Assembly (NCBI GenBank): GCA_965539935.1 | Contig: CBETVX010000028.1 | Location: forward strand, 1 to 38,620 | Source of the DNA: CBETVX01 sp965539935 | GTDB taxonomy: Bacteria; Bacillota; Clostridia; Peptostreptococcales; Caminicellaceae | Direction of reading: 5' to 3' | Length of the DNA stretch: 38,620 bases | Shown here: in pieces, positions 23,830 through 32,442 of the stretch | Numbering within the stretch: the stretch's first letter is position 1 | Layout of the letters: each line of letters begins with the position of its first letter | Notes under the pieces: model-generated | The model's database searches: none | Told to the model about the DNA's origin: nothing | What the model saw: only the letters and a program-made list of their open reading frames with translations | Translations under genes and position numbers: made by a program

Positions 23830-25884
23830 ATGATTAGGATAGATGATCCCATAGATATTCTTAATGGAGTTGGGCCCAAGAAAAAAAATATTTTTGAAAA
23901 AATAGGAATAAAAAAAATATACGACCTACTTACATATTTTCCAAGAAACTATAAAGATAAAAGTAAACTCAAGTTAATGTCGAATCTAATTAATGGTGAA
24001 ACTACTACCATAAAAGCTAAAGTATGTGGGCCTATTGAAGAGTTAAAAATAAGAAAAAAACTTACAATAATCAAAGTGCCTATTACAGATTATTCTGCCA
24101 ATGGTTACGCTGTTTTTTTTAATTCTCCATATTTTAAAAAAGTATTTACTAAAGATACAGAGTTTTATTTTTATGGTAAAGTTAAAATTAGTAGTTATAA
24201 TATTGAAATAGAACATCCTGAGTATCATTTGGTAAGAAACAGCGAAAAAAATACACTAGGAATAGAGCCAATATATAAACTGACAAAAGGATTATCTCAG
24301 AAATATATAATTAATCTCCAAAAACAAATATTATCCCAAGATTCCTTTAATATAGATGAATCTTTACCGAAGGAGATTTTAAATAAGAATAGGATATGCA
24401 GTATAGACTTTGCGTTTAAAAACATACATTTTCCAAAGTCAATCAAAGCTTTGAAAGTTGCAAAATACAGATTAGTTTTTGAAGAATTTTTCTTTTTACA
24501 ATTAGGTCTACTTTTTATTAAAAAAAGATATATTTTTTCTAAAGACGGTATAGAATTTAAAGATGATGAAAGAATATATAAACTAGTGGATAGTTTACCC
24601 TTTCATTTAACTAATGCACAAAGGAAAGCTATTGAAGAAATAATAGGAGATATGAAGAGTGGAAAAGTAATGAATAGACTCCTTCAAGGAGATGTTGGAT
24701 CCGGTAAGACTATTATTGCATTAATTAGTATGTATCTTTGTCATCTAAATGGGTATCAAAGCTGTTTAATGGCTCCCACTGAGATTCTAGCTGAACAACA
24801 TTTTAAGACCTTTAAATCTTTTTTAAATGAATTTGATGTGGAAATTGGTCTACTTACAAGTTCAGTTAAAAATAAAAAAAATATTATAAATAGTCTAAAA
24901 CAAGGTAAAATTAATATTGTAATTGGTACCCATGCTCTGATTCAAGATAATATAGAGTTTAATAATCTAGGGTTAGTTATAACCGATGAACAACATAGAT
25001 TTGGAGTAAGACAAAGAAGCTTTTTAAATCAGAAAGGGAAAAATCCTGATGTTTTAGTTATGACTGCTACGCCAATACCAAGAACTTTATCTCTTATGAT
25101 ATTTGGAGATTTAGATATATCCATTATTGATGAACTTCCTCCAGGAAGAAAGCTTATTAAAACCAAGCATATATCTGTCAAAGAAACTTCTAAACTGTAT
25201 AATTTTATTAAATCAGAAATAAAAAAAGGAAGACAAGCCTATTTAGTTTGTCCTTTAATTGAAGAATCAGAACAAATTAATGCTCAATCGGCAGTAAATC
25301 TATTTGAAAAATTGCAAAAAACATATTTTAAATCCTATAGGCTCGGATTAGTTCATGGTAAACTAAAATCCGAAGAGAAAGATTTACTAATGAAAAAATT
25401 TAAGGAAAAAGAAATTGATATATTAATTTCTACCACTGTAATAGAAGTAGGAATAAATGTACCTAATGCCACAATAATGGTTATATATAATGCGGAAAGA
25501 TTTGGATTAGCACAGTTACATCAACTCAGGGGAAGAGTTGGGAGAGGAGAGCACCAATCTTACTGTTTTCTTATTACTGATAATCAAGGAAAAACAACTA
25601 AAGAAAGAATGAAAGTAATGGAGTCTACTAATAACGGATTCTTGATTGCAGAAAAAGATTTAGAGCTTAGAGGACCAGGAGATTTTTTTGGAACTAAACA
25701 GCATGGTTTACCCGATTTAAAAATTGCAAACTTTTTTTCCCATGTAAAAATATTAAAGGAAGCTCAAAAAGAAGCAATAGATGTTTTTAAAAATTTTAAT
25801 AAATTATCATCAGATGAAAGAAAAAAAATAATTATGAAAATGAACAATCAATTTGGAAATGTTTTCTCTAATTTTTCTATATAA
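23830..25884 (+). CDS. recG: ATP-dependent DNA helicase RecG
   Basis: A full-length 684-residue RecG that reverses stalled forks and branch-migrates recombination intermediates. The N-terminal wedge/OB domain contains GVGPKKKNIFEKIGI. The helicase part shows Walker A QGDVGSGKTIIAL (about 284-296), DEQHRFGVRQR (about 386-396), TATPIPRTL, and in the C-terminal lobe STTVIEVGINVPNA and HQLRGRVGRGEHQSYC. The RDLELRGPGDFFG-like segment (here EKDLELRGPGDFFGTKQHG) is the RecG signature. The ATG follows GGGGTG. It is followed by about 110 non-coding bases and the spore-protein gene. Confidence 0.95.
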   Translation: MIRIDDPIDILNGVGPKKKNIFEKIGIKKIYDLLTYFPRNYKDKSKLKLMSNLINGETTTIKAKVCGPIEELKIRKKLTIIKVPITDYSANGYAVFFNSPYFKKVFTKDTEFYFYGKVKISSYNIEIEHPEYHLVRNSEKNTLGIEPIYKLTKGLSQKYIINLQKQILSQDSFNIDESLPKEILNKNRICSIDFAFKNIHFPKSIKALKVAKYRLVFEEFFFLQLGLLFIKKRYIFSKDGIEFKDDERIYKLVDSLPFHLTNAQRKAIEEIIGDMKSGKVMNRLLQGDVGSGKTIIALISMYLCHLNGYQSCLMAPTEILAEQHFKTFKSFLNEFDVEIGLLTSSVKNKKNIINSLKQGKINIVIGTHALIQDNIEFNNLGLVITDEQHRFGVRQRSFLNQKGKNPDVLVMTATPIPRTLSLMIFGDLDISIIDELPPGRKLIKTKHISVKETSKLYNFIKSEIKKGRQAYLVCPLIEESEQINAQSAVNLFEKLQKTYFKSYRLGLVHGKLKSEEKDLLMKKFKEKEIDILISTTVIEVGINVPNATIMVIYNAERFGLAQLHQLRGRVGRGEHQSYCFLITDNQGKTTKERMKVMESTNNGFLIAEKDLELRGPGDFFGTKQHGLPDLKIANFFSHVKILKEAQKEAIDVFKNFNKLSSDERKKIIMKMNNQFGNVFSNFSI

Positions 25885-25993
25885 AATTTATATACCTCCA
25901 TTAATATAATAGTATTTCATAGAAAATCAGACATAAATTGCTAGAGTAAATATTATTTGATATGGAAAACTTAATATTACAGGAGGTGATATA

Positions 25994-26197
25994 ATGACTA
26001 GTTATAATAAAAAAGTAGTACCAGAAGCAAAGAAAGCTCTTGATCAAATGAAATATGAGATAGCCAATGAACTTGGCTTAGCAAACTATCAAAACATTGA
26101 TAAAGGAAACTTAACTGCTAGACAAAATGGTTATGTTGGCGGATATATGACTAAAAAACTAGTTGAAATGGCAGAAAAACAAATGTCAGGCAAATAA
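25994..26197 (+). CDS. Alpha/beta-type small acid-soluble spore protein
   Basis: A 67-residue SASP. The GPR-protease recognition stretch YEIANELGL is at about 23-31, and the DNA-binding signature NLTARQNGYVGGYMTKKLVEMAE is at about 43-65. These proteins coat and protect spore DNA and are degraded at germination, so the organism makes endospores. The ATG follows CAGGAGGTGA, a very strong site suited to high expression. A sigma-G promoter would be expected in 25885-25980, but I could not find a convincing one. A long perfect terminator follows, so it is an independent unit between recG and rsmD. Confidence 0.94.
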   Translation: MTSYNKKVVPEAKKALDQMKYEIANELGLANYQNIDKGNLTARQNGYVGGYMTKKLVEMAEKQMSGK

Positions 26198-26202
26198 TAT
26201 AT

Positions 26203-26242
26203 AAAAAGAAAAGGTAACAGCATTTTGTTACCTTTTCTTTTT
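26203..26242 (+). terminator. Long terminator after the SASP gene
   Basis: Seventeen-base perfect arms (26203-26219 pairing with 26226-26242) around a six-base loop; the distal arm ends in CTTTTT. It is symmetrical enough to work in both directions. Confidence 0.9.
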
Positions 26243-26264
26243 ATATGTAAATAAAGAATTGTAT

Positions 26265-26293
26265 TTGTTTATATATTGTCATTATGCTAGAAT
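26265..26293 (+). promoter_or_regulatory. Promoter of rsmD-coaD
   Basis: TTGTTT, a 17-base spacer and TAGAAT, with TGC before the -10. Transcription would begin close to the GGAGGGAG ribosome-binding site, giving a very short leader. Confidence 0.6.
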
Positions 26294-26318
26294 ATATGTA
26301 TTGGAGGGAGAAGTACAA

Positions 26319-26873
26319 TTGAGAATTATTGGCGGACAAGCAAAGGGTATAAGACTAAAAACTTTAAAGAATAATCTAACTAGACCCACAAGTGATAGGG
26401 TTAAAGAATCTATCTTTAATATACTAAATCAAATAATAGTTGACTCTAAGGTTTTAGACTTGTTTTCTGGAACTGGAAATCTTGGACTAGAATCTATAAG
26501 TAGAGGAGCTAAATATGCATACTTAGTTGAAAAAAATAAAAAAGCTAGTGTGATTATTAAAGAAAATATAAAAAAAACCAAGTTTGATAATAAGATAACT
26601 CTACTAATTGATGACGTTATAAGTGCCATAAAAACTTTGAGAGGAAAGAATGAAAAATTTGATATTATCTTTATGGATCCACCTTATTTAAAAGGTTTTA
26701 TTGAGCCTACAATTGAGGCAATATGTAATAATGATATATTAGCTGAGAATGGAGTAATAGTTGTAGAACATGATAAAAAGGATATTGTAAAAGAAAAAAT
26801 AAATGTGGTTATAAAATATAGAGAAAAAAAATATGGAAATACAGTAGTTTCTTTTTTTTCTAGGGAGGGTTAA
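26319..26873 (+). CDS. rsmD: 16S rRNA (guanine-966 N2) methyltransferase RsmD
   Basis: A 184-residue SAM-dependent methyltransferase. It starts MRIIGGQAKGIRLKTL. TRPTSDRVKESIFNIL, the SAM-binding DLFSGTGNLGLESISRGA and the catalytic DPPY at 120-123 are all present. The start is TTG at 26319, nine bases after GGAGGGAG; the open frame reaches further upstream but the family N-terminus begins here. It modifies G966 of 16S rRNA (E. coli numbering). One base separates its stop from the coaD ATG (TAAAATG), so the pair is coupled as usual. Confidence 0.93.
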   Translation: MRIIGGQAKGIRLKTLKNNLTRPTSDRVKESIFNILNQIIVDSKVLDLFSGTGNLGLESISRGAKYAYLVEKNKKASVIIKENIKKTKFDNKITLLIDDVISAIKTLRGKNEKFDIIFMDPPYLKGFIEPTIEAICNNDILAENGVIVVEHDKKDIVKEKINVVIKYREKKYGNTVVSFFSREG

Positions 26874-26874
26874 A

Positions 26875-27348
26875 ATGAAAAGAGCAGTATATCCAGGAAG
26901 CTTTGATCCAATAACAAATGGACATTTAGATATAATTAAACGAGGATCAAATATTTTTGATGAAGTTATTGTAGCTGTTTTAAACAATCCTAACAAAACT
27001 CCAATGTTTAATGTAGAAGAAAGGGTTGAGATGATAAAGAAAATAGTAAATAACTATGAAAATGTCAAAGTTGATAGTTTTTCAGGTCTTTTAATAGAAT
27101 ATATGAATAAACAAAATATTAATGTAATTATTAAAGGTCTTAGAGCAATTTCTGATTTTGAGTATGAATTTCAAATGGCATTAATGAACAGAAAATTAGA
27201 TAAAAATATTGAAACAATTTTTATGATGACTAATAGTGACTATTCATATCTTAGTTCTAGTATCGTAAAAGAAGTATATAAATTCGGAGGAGCTATAGAT
27301 AATCTAGTTCCAAATATAGTTTTAGATAAAATGAAAGAAAAAATTTGA
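26875..27348 (+). CDS. coaD: Phosphopantetheine adenylyltransferase
   Basis: A 157-residue nucleotidyltransferase for the penultimate step of coenzyme A synthesis. It starts RAVYPGSFDPITNGHLDII, with the T/HxGH motif ending at H18. IKGLRAISDFEYEFQMALMNR and YSYLSSSIVKEV (the ISS-type ATP motif, with Leu in place of Ile) follow. Length and motifs are standard. GGGAGGG lies just before the ATG and overlaps the rsmD end. Confidence 0.95.
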   Translation: MKRAVYPGSFDPITNGHLDIIKRGSNIFDEVIVAVLNNPNKTPMFNVEERVEMIKKIVNNYENVKVDSFSGLLIEYMNKQNINVIIKGLRAISDFEYEFQMALMNRKLDKNIETIFMMTNSDYSYLSSSIVKEVYKFGGAIDNLVPNIVLDKMKEKI

Positions 27349-27371
27349 TTATTTAATGGTAGGGGGTATAT

Positions 27372-27842
27372 ATGATGAGCGTTTTGGCTTTGTTAGATGA
27401 ACTTGAAGACTTAATTGATGCTAGTTCTTCTCTTCCTTTTTCTAATAAAGTTTTAATAAGTAGTGAAGAAGCATTGGAGCTTATAAAAGAAATTAGATTA
27501 CAACTTCCTGATGAGATAAAACAAGCTCAATGGATCAAAGAAGAAAGAAATAAAATTTTAGTTGATGCACAGGAAGAAGCTAATAAGGTTATAAAAGAAG
27601 CTAAAGATCATATTAATAATATGGCAGATGAAAGTGAAATTGTAAAAATTGCTAAAGAAAAAGCTAATAATATTATAAACCAAGCCAATAAACAAGCAAT
27701 GGATATAAAACATGGTTCTATTCAGTATGCAGATGAAATTTTACAGGGTCTTGAAACAAAAATAGATAATATTTTAGATACTCTAAAAAATAATCGCGAA
27801 GAACTTCAAAACATGGCTAGTAAGAATCAGGAACTTTCTTAG
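27372..27842 (+). CDS. DivIVA-like coiled-coil protein, unknown function
   Basis: A 156-residue hydrophilic protein. The first 45 residues include DELEDLIDASSSLPFSNKVL and are followed by long alpha-helical coiled coil (about 45-150) with repeated A/K/E patterns such as EEANKVIKEAKD and AKEKANNIINQAN, resembling DivIVA tails and V/F-type ATPase stalk subunits. Databases often call such proteins ATPase, but no nucleotide-binding motif is present. ATG at 27372 or 27375 follows GGGGG; 27375 has better spacing. It follows coaD by 23 bases. Its last 26 bases overlap the 3' end of the convergent ylbJ. The coaD-(this gene)-ylbJ order recurs in clostridia, to my recollection. Confidence 0.8.
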   Translation: MMSVLALLDELEDLIDASSSLPFSNKVLISSEEALELIKEIRLQLPDEIKQAQWIKEERNKILVDAQEEANKVIKEAKDHINNMADESEIVKIAKEKANNIINQANKQAMDIKHGSIQYADEILQGLETKIDNILDTLKNNREELQNMASKNQELS

Positions 27843-29109
27843 GAAATAGGCTTTTTATAATACCTAGTAATAACAATGTTATAATAATTGTTATAAAAAT
27901 CTTAGATGAAAATAACATTTTATCAAGCCATTCAAATTCAATTTTTTCTACACCATAAGTATTGAAAACAGTCTGTTGAGAAAGAAAAGATTTATATTTA
28001 GATAATTTAATTAAAGCATAAACATATATACCTGATATAATTGAATGCATGAATTTTGAAATAATATATGTTTTTATATTTATATCTGTTTCATTTAACA
28101 TACTTGCTGCTTGAGCATGAACAGAAATACCGCTCCAAGAAATAATCATAGTACATATTACTATTTGGGATATAATGGAGGTATTGTTTAATTGTGAAGC
28201 ACCCTTACATCCCATTGTAATTTCAACAAATCCAGTGAATAATACTTCAATTATTTCACTGGATATTATATTGTCTAGACTTGTTAATTGAATAAATCTT
28301 TTTAATATATTTAAAAAACCAATTAATCTTATTTCTTCAATTACAACTGAAAATAAAACAATAAATCCACCTACCATTACGATTGTAGATATGGCAGATT
28401 GAACAGAATCACTTAAAAGTTTTCCGAAGGGTCTTCCATCTTTTTTCCTAGCTTTTATCATTTCATTAAATGCTTTATATAAAATATTTTTATTACCTAC
28501 AGTATATTGTATATTATCTAATTTTATGGTTTCACCATAAAATCTAAAGATTATTCCTACAGTTATTGCACTAATATAGTGTGCTAGAGCTATGTATGGA
28601 CCAATCATAGGATTATTAAACATACCAATAGAAACAGCTCCTATCATGAATAGTGGTCCTGAAGTACTGCAAAAAGAAATAATTCTTTGAGCATCCACTT
28701 TAGTAATACTATTTTTTTTTCTTAAATCAGAGGTTAATTTTATTCCCATGGGATAGCCTGAGGTAATACTCATGGCAAAGATAAAAGATGCTTCACCAGG
28801 AACATTGAACATTGGTCTAACTAAAGGTTCAATTAATACTCCGATGAATTTAACTACGCCTAGTCCAATTAACAATTCAGCTCCAATAAAAAAAGGAAGT
28901 AATGATGGTAAAACTGATTGAAACCAAACCACTATACCTCGTCTTGTAGCTTTAATAATTTCTTCAGGATATAGAATAATTAAAAATACCATTATAGTAA
29001 TTAGTGTAACAAAAATGCAATAAATTAAATATTTATATATCTTTGGATATGCTTTGTATAAAAAAAACATAGCTAGAGATAATATAATTACAAATAATAT
29101 AAAGCTCAA
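27817..29109 (-). CDS. ylbJ: Sporulation integral membrane protein YlbJ
   Basis: A 430-residue polytopic protein with about ten hydrophobic segments. It has two nucleoside-recognition (Gate) domains; a conserved stretch SITSGYPMGIKLTSDLRKK is near residue 115 and ISWSGISVHAQAASM near 330. YlbJ is required for normal spore formation (cortex or coat stage) in Bacillus and is under mother-cell control there. The start is TTG at 29109, eight bases after GGGGG. It lies downstream of tmcAL on the minus strand with an 80-base AT-rich gap in which no sigma-E promoter could be called with confidence. Its stop overlaps the coiled-coil gene end to end. Confidence 0.9.
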   Translation of the reverse strand: MSFILFVIILSLAMFFLYKAYPKIYKYLIYCIFVTLITIMVFLIILYPEEIIKATRRGIVVWFQSVLPSLLPFFIGAELLIGLGVVKFIGVLIEPLVRPMFNVPGEASFIFAMSITSGYPMGIKLTSDLRKKNSITKVDAQRIISFCSTSGPLFMIGAVSIGMFNNPMIGPYIALAHYISAITVGIIFRFYGETIKLDNIQYTVGNKNILYKAFNEMIKARKKDGRPFGKLLSDSVQSAISTIVMVGGFIVLFSVVIEEIRLIGFLNILKRFIQLTSLDNIISSEIIEVLFTGFVEITMGCKGASQLNNTSIISQIVICTMIISWSGISVHAQAASMLNETDINIKTYIISKFMHSIISGIYVYALIKLSKYKSFLSQQTVFNTYGVEKIEFEWLDKMLFSSKIFITIIITLLLLGIIKSLFPKKVPDSY

Positions 29110-29189
29110 TTTAAAATCCCCCTAATACACATATATCATATATATATTGAGGGAGTTGATTATTTATTAATAATTATAATACATATCTA

Positions 29190-30428
29190 TTATAAAAAAT
29201 GAATGTAAGGTTTTTGTAAATAATCCCATCCACCTTTTCTAAGATTGGTATTTGGTATAAATAAGCTATATATATTTGTTCCTAAAATATCATAATCTAG
29301 CATTTTTCTTTCAATTATAGAATTAGGACTATACTTATTAATATTAGTAACGATAGGAAGATCAGTCTCTTTTTTTATCTTTTTTATCAGTTCTGCTCCT
29401 TTTTTAGAAAAACCTAATACTCTAATATATACAGGACTCTTTTCATTAGCAATCAACTTAATATCTTCCTTTGTTATTCCCAAAAGTATTTTAATAAGTA
29501 TTCTTTGAATTCTAGTTAAAGTATATCTTTTCGTTTTAACATAATCTAAGAAATTATTAAAATCATTTGATATAATCGCACCTTGCTTTAATCTATTATC
29601 AAATCCTTCATTAACATCATGAATTTTTTTAAGTTCATCAGTTGGTATAGAACGTAATTTATATAATATTATTCTTTCAAAATTCTCTAAAAAAACTGGT
29701 CCTTTTCCATCTAAAAGACTTTCTTTAAAAATTTTATAAGAATTAGTAGGCATAACCTTTTCTAATTCATTAATTCTACTTTGTTCTTTTAAGTGTGTTC
29801 GTATAGCCGTTGCGCTACATATATTTCCATGGATTTCAGTTGAATTATACTCTGATTTTACTCTTTTTATCGTTAGAGGATCAATATTACTATTCAATCT
29901 TTTCAAGGCTTTAAGATATTCTATTCCTAAAATATTATTAGGATTTCTTAGTGTATTAGTTAATTCTGCACTATGCAAATATCCATCAATAGCTTTCTGC
30001 CTAGCAACAGGAAATGTATCTCCCTTAGAAAGATTTCTTTTTAACAAATTTACATAATCATTTGGCTCCTTTAAAAAAATATCCGACAGGGTTTTTAATT
30101 TCGAAATATTACCAACTTCACTACCAAAGGAAATATAATCTACAATATTTAAACTATCTAAAATTTTAATACTGCCTAAAGCAAAGTACTCAGCGCTATT
30201 ACATGCAAAAACAGTAGGTAGCTCAATTACTAAGTCAATTCCTTCCTTTACAGCCATTTCTGCTCTTATCCATTTATCAAATAAAGCAGGTTCTCCTCTT
30301 TGCAAAAAGTTTCCACTCATAACAACCACCGTATGAGAAGCACCTGTAATTGATTTTGACTTTTCTAAATGGTATTTATGCCCATTGTGAAAAGGATTAT
30401 ATTCAGTTATAAGTCCAAGAACTTTCAT
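29190..30428 (-). CDS. tmcAL: tRNA(Met) cytidine acetate ligase TmcAL (YlbM)
   Basis: A 412-residue enzyme of the nucleotidyltransferase superfamily that makes N4-acetylcytidine at the wobble position of elongator tRNA-Met from acetate and ATP. It starts MKVLGLITEYNPFHNGHKYHL, with the HxGH ATP motif, then SGNFLQRGEPALFDKWIRAEMA and ISFGSEVG. An in-frame TTG four codons upstream (30440) overlaps the GGAGG, so the ATG at 30428 is the right start. Because it uses acetate, its closeness to the divergent acetate kinase gene may be meaningful or coincidental. Confidence 0.92.
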   Translation of the reverse strand: MKVLGLITEYNPFHNGHKYHLEKSKSITGASHTVVVMSGNFLQRGEPALFDKWIRAEMAVKEGIDLVIELPTVFACNSAEYFALGSIKILDSLNIVDYISFGSEVGNISKLKTLSDIFLKEPNDYVNLLKRNLSKGDTFPVARQKAIDGYLHSAELTNTLRNPNNILGIEYLKALKRLNSNIDPLTIKRVKSEYNSTEIHGNICSATAIRTHLKEQSRINELEKVMPTNSYKIFKESLLDGKGPVFLENFERIILYKLRSIPTDELKKIHDVNEGFDNRLKQGAIISNDFNNFLDYVKTKRYTLTRIQRILIKILLGITKEDIKLIANEKSPVYIRVLGFSKKGAELIKKIKKETDLPIVTNINKYSPNSIIERKMLDYDILGTNIYSLFIPNTNLRKGGWDYLQKPYIHFL

Positions 30429-30456
30429 AATAACCTCCAAAATCTTTTTATTATAT

Positions 30457-30462
30457 ATTATA
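30457..30462 (-). promoter_or_regulatory. -10 box for tmcAL-ylbJ
   Basis: On the minus strand a perfect TATAAT lies about 30 bases before the tmcAL ATG. No good -35 accompanies it. Confidence 0.35.
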
Positions 30463-30505
30463 ATCCAAAAAAAGAAAATAAAATAAGAAAAATGCTAAAA
30501 TATGC

Positions 30506-30533
30506 TTGAAATAATTTTTCATTATTTTATAAT
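30506..30533 (+). promoter_or_regulatory. Promoter of ackA
   Basis: TTGAAA and a perfect TATAAT separated by 16 bases, leaving a leader of about 65 bases before the ackA ATG with a GGGGG ribosome-binding site. Confidence 0.7.
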
Positions 30534-30603
30534 TATTATGATTGGATGTATAAAAAGAATTTTTTTACAAATAATTTACATATAAAATTTAGGGGGTTTT
30601 GTT

Positions 30604-31797
30604 ATGAATGTATTAGTAATAAACTGTGGAAGTTCTTCGCTAAAATATCAGTTGATTGATATGAGAACTGAAAGAGTAATGGCAAAAGGGTTAGGTGAAA
30701 GAATCGGGATTGAAGGTTCTAGAGTTAAACATGAAGTTGAAGGAAAGGATAAGGTAGTAATAGAAAAACCAATGGAAGATCATAAGGAAGCACTTAAGAT
30801 TGTTTTGGATGCATTAGTTGATCCAAATCATGGAGCTATAAAAGATATGAGCGAAATCAATGCCGTTGGTCATAGAGTTGTTCATGGAGGAGAAAAATTT
30901 TCAAGTTCAGTAGTTATAACTGAAGAGGTAAAGAAGGCAATTGAAGAATGTGTAGAGTTAGCACCTTTACATAATCCTCCAAATCTTATGGGGATAGAAG
31001 CCTGTGAGCAGTTGATGCCTGGGGTACCAATGGTTGGAGTTTTTGATACTGCATTCCATCAAACAATGCCTAAGTCATCTTATATATATCCTATCCCATA
31101 TGAACTTTATGAAAAGTACGGAATTAGAAAATATGGTTTCCATGGTACAAGCCATAAGTATGTATCCCAAAGAGCTGCTGCATTATTAAATAAAGATTTA
31201 GAAGATCTTAAAATTATTACTTGTCATCTTGGAAATGGAGCAAGTTTAACAGCTGTAAAAAATGGCAAATCAATTGATACTAGTATGGGCTTTACTCCTC
31301 TTGAGGGCTTAGCTATGGGAACAAGATGTGGTGACATTGACCCAGCCATTGTAACTTTTATAATGGAAAAAGAAAATATGGATATAGATGGCATAAACAA
31401 ACTAATGAACAAACAATCTGGCGTTTTAGGAATGTCTGGTGTAAGCAGTGACTTTAGAGATATTGAACAGGCTGCTAAAGAAGGAAATGAAAGAGCTCAA
31501 CTAGCATTAGATAAATTTAACATACGAGTTAGAAAATATATTGCTGCTTATGCTGCTGTTATGGAAGGTGTTGATGCAATAGTATTTACAGCTGGACTTG
31601 GTGAAAACTCTGCATCAAATAGAGAAGAAATCTGTAAAGGATTAGAATTCTTAGGAGTAAAAATAGATAATGAAAAGAATAATGTAAGAGGGAAAGAAAC
31701 GGTAGTTAGTGATGATGCTTCTGCAGTTAAAGTTCTTGTGATACCAACTAACGAAGAGTTAATGATAGCTAGAGACACTGTGGAACTTGTAAAGTAA
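30604..31797 (+). CDS. ackA: Acetate kinase
   Basis: A full-length 397-residue ASKHA-fold kinase that interconverts acetyl phosphate and acetate with ATP formation, central to energy conservation in fermenting clostridia. NVLVINCGSSSLKYQL is at the start, GHRVVHGGEKFS holds the substrate arginine region, and HGTSHKYVS and GFTPLEGLAMGTRCGDIDP follow. The usual partner pta is not adjacent: upstream is divergent tmcAL and downstream is a terminator. The gene has its own good promoter. G+C and codon use look somewhat less AT-extreme than neighbours, as expected for a highly expressed gene. Confidence 0.96.
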   Translation: MNVLVINCGSSSLKYQLIDMRTERVMAKGLGERIGIEGSRVKHEVEGKDKVVIEKPMEDHKEALKIVLDALVDPNHGAIKDMSEINAVGHRVVHGGEKFSSSVVITEEVKKAIEECVELAPLHNPPNLMGIEACEQLMPGVPMVGVFDTAFHQTMPKSSYIYPIPYELYEKYGIRKYGFHGTSHKYVSQRAAALLNKDLEDLKIITCHLGNGASLTAVKNGKSIDTSMGFTPLEGLAMGTRCGDIDPAIVTFIMEKENMDIDGINKLMNKQSGVLGMSGVSSDFRDIEQAAKEGNERAQLALDKFNIRVRKYIAAYAAVMEGVDAIVFTAGLGENSASNREEICKGLEFLGVKIDNEKNNVRGKETVVSDDASAVKVLVIPTNEELMIARDTVELVK

Positions 31798-31800
31798 TCT

Positions 31801-31830
31801 AATTATAGGTAGGATTTCCTACCTATAATT
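31801..31830 (+). terminator. Terminator after ackA
   Basis: Thirteen-base perfect arms AATTATAGGTAGG and CCTACCTATAATT with a four-base loop, followed by TTATTCAATTTTT. Confidence 0.88.
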
Positions 31831-31850
31831 TTATTCAATTTTTAATAATA

Positions 31851-31868
31851 TCAAGTACTTTTACTTGA
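31851..31868 (+). promoter_or_regulatory. Inverted repeat overlapping the yceD -35, possible operator
   Basis: Perfect arms TCAAGTA and TACTTGA with a four-base centre CTTT. The right arm overlaps the TTGACA -35 box at 31865-31870. It does not match the FapR site, whose arms are five bases apart, and I cannot assign a regulator. Confidence 0.45.
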
Positions 31869-31893
31869 CAAATAGTTCTAGGGTTTGTATAAT
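31865..31893 (+). promoter_or_regulatory. Consensus sigma-A promoter of yceD-rpmF
   Basis: TTGACA, exactly 17 bases, TATAAT: both hexamers are perfect. The leader is about 20 bases to the GAGGTGA site. Confidence 0.85.
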
Positions 31894-31921
31894 AAATCTG
31901 TCCAAGCCATGAGGTGAAAAA

Positions 31922-32440
31922 ATGAAAATAAATATACTAGAACTTATTTCAGGAAAGGTCAATACGTTAGATTTTGAATTTGATTACCTACTCAAAGATA
32001 AGGATATATTAGAAACATATAATATTAAAGTTTCTACTCCATTTAAAGTAACTGGTCAAGTTAAAAAAGTAAGTGATAAGATTTTTTTAGATTTTAGCTT
32101 TCGTGGTATTGTTACTTTTATATGTAATAGATGCTTATCTGAGTTCAAGAAAGATATCGAAGGTATATACAGTTCCGAAGTAATAAATGATGAAATTCAT
32201 GATGAAGAAAATGAAAGAATTATTATAGTACAAAATGATATTATAGATTTATCTGATATTTTAATAGAATCTATAATATTATCATTACCTATGAAAGCTA
32301 TTTGTGATGATAATTGTCAAGGCTTATGTTCAATTTGTGGATTGAACTTAAACAACAATGATTGTAGTTGTAATAGAGATTCAATCGACCCTAGATTGGA
32401 AAAGCTAAAGCAATTTTTTGTAGATGATGAGGAGGTGTAA
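31922..32440 (+). CDS. yceD: YceD family protein (DUF177)
   Basis: A 172-residue DUF177 protein. The conserved FRGIVTFICNRCLSEF block holds one cysteine pair, and the C-terminal ICDDNCQGLCSICGLNLN with NDCSC holds a second cluster, suggesting a zinc site. DUF177 members are linked with 23S rRNA accumulation or large-subunit assembly, and the gene is coupled with rpmF in most bacteria, as here. The ATG follows GAGGTGAAAAA. Its stop lies two bases before the rpmF ATG. Confidence 0.9.
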   Translation: MKINILELISGKVNTLDFEFDYLLKDKDILETYNIKVSTPFKVTGQVKKVSDKIFLDFSFRGIVTFICNRCLSEFKKDIEGIYSSEVINDEIHDEENERIIIVQNDIIDLSDILIESIILSLPMKAICDDNCQGLCSICGLNLNNNDCSCNRDSIDPRLEKLKQFFVDDEEV

Positions 32441-32442
32441 CA

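Noticed and set aside
25885..25993. Sigma-G promoter before the spore-protein gene
   Set aside because: Candidates such as CATAAAT lack a matching -35 and do not fit the -10 pattern well enough to report.
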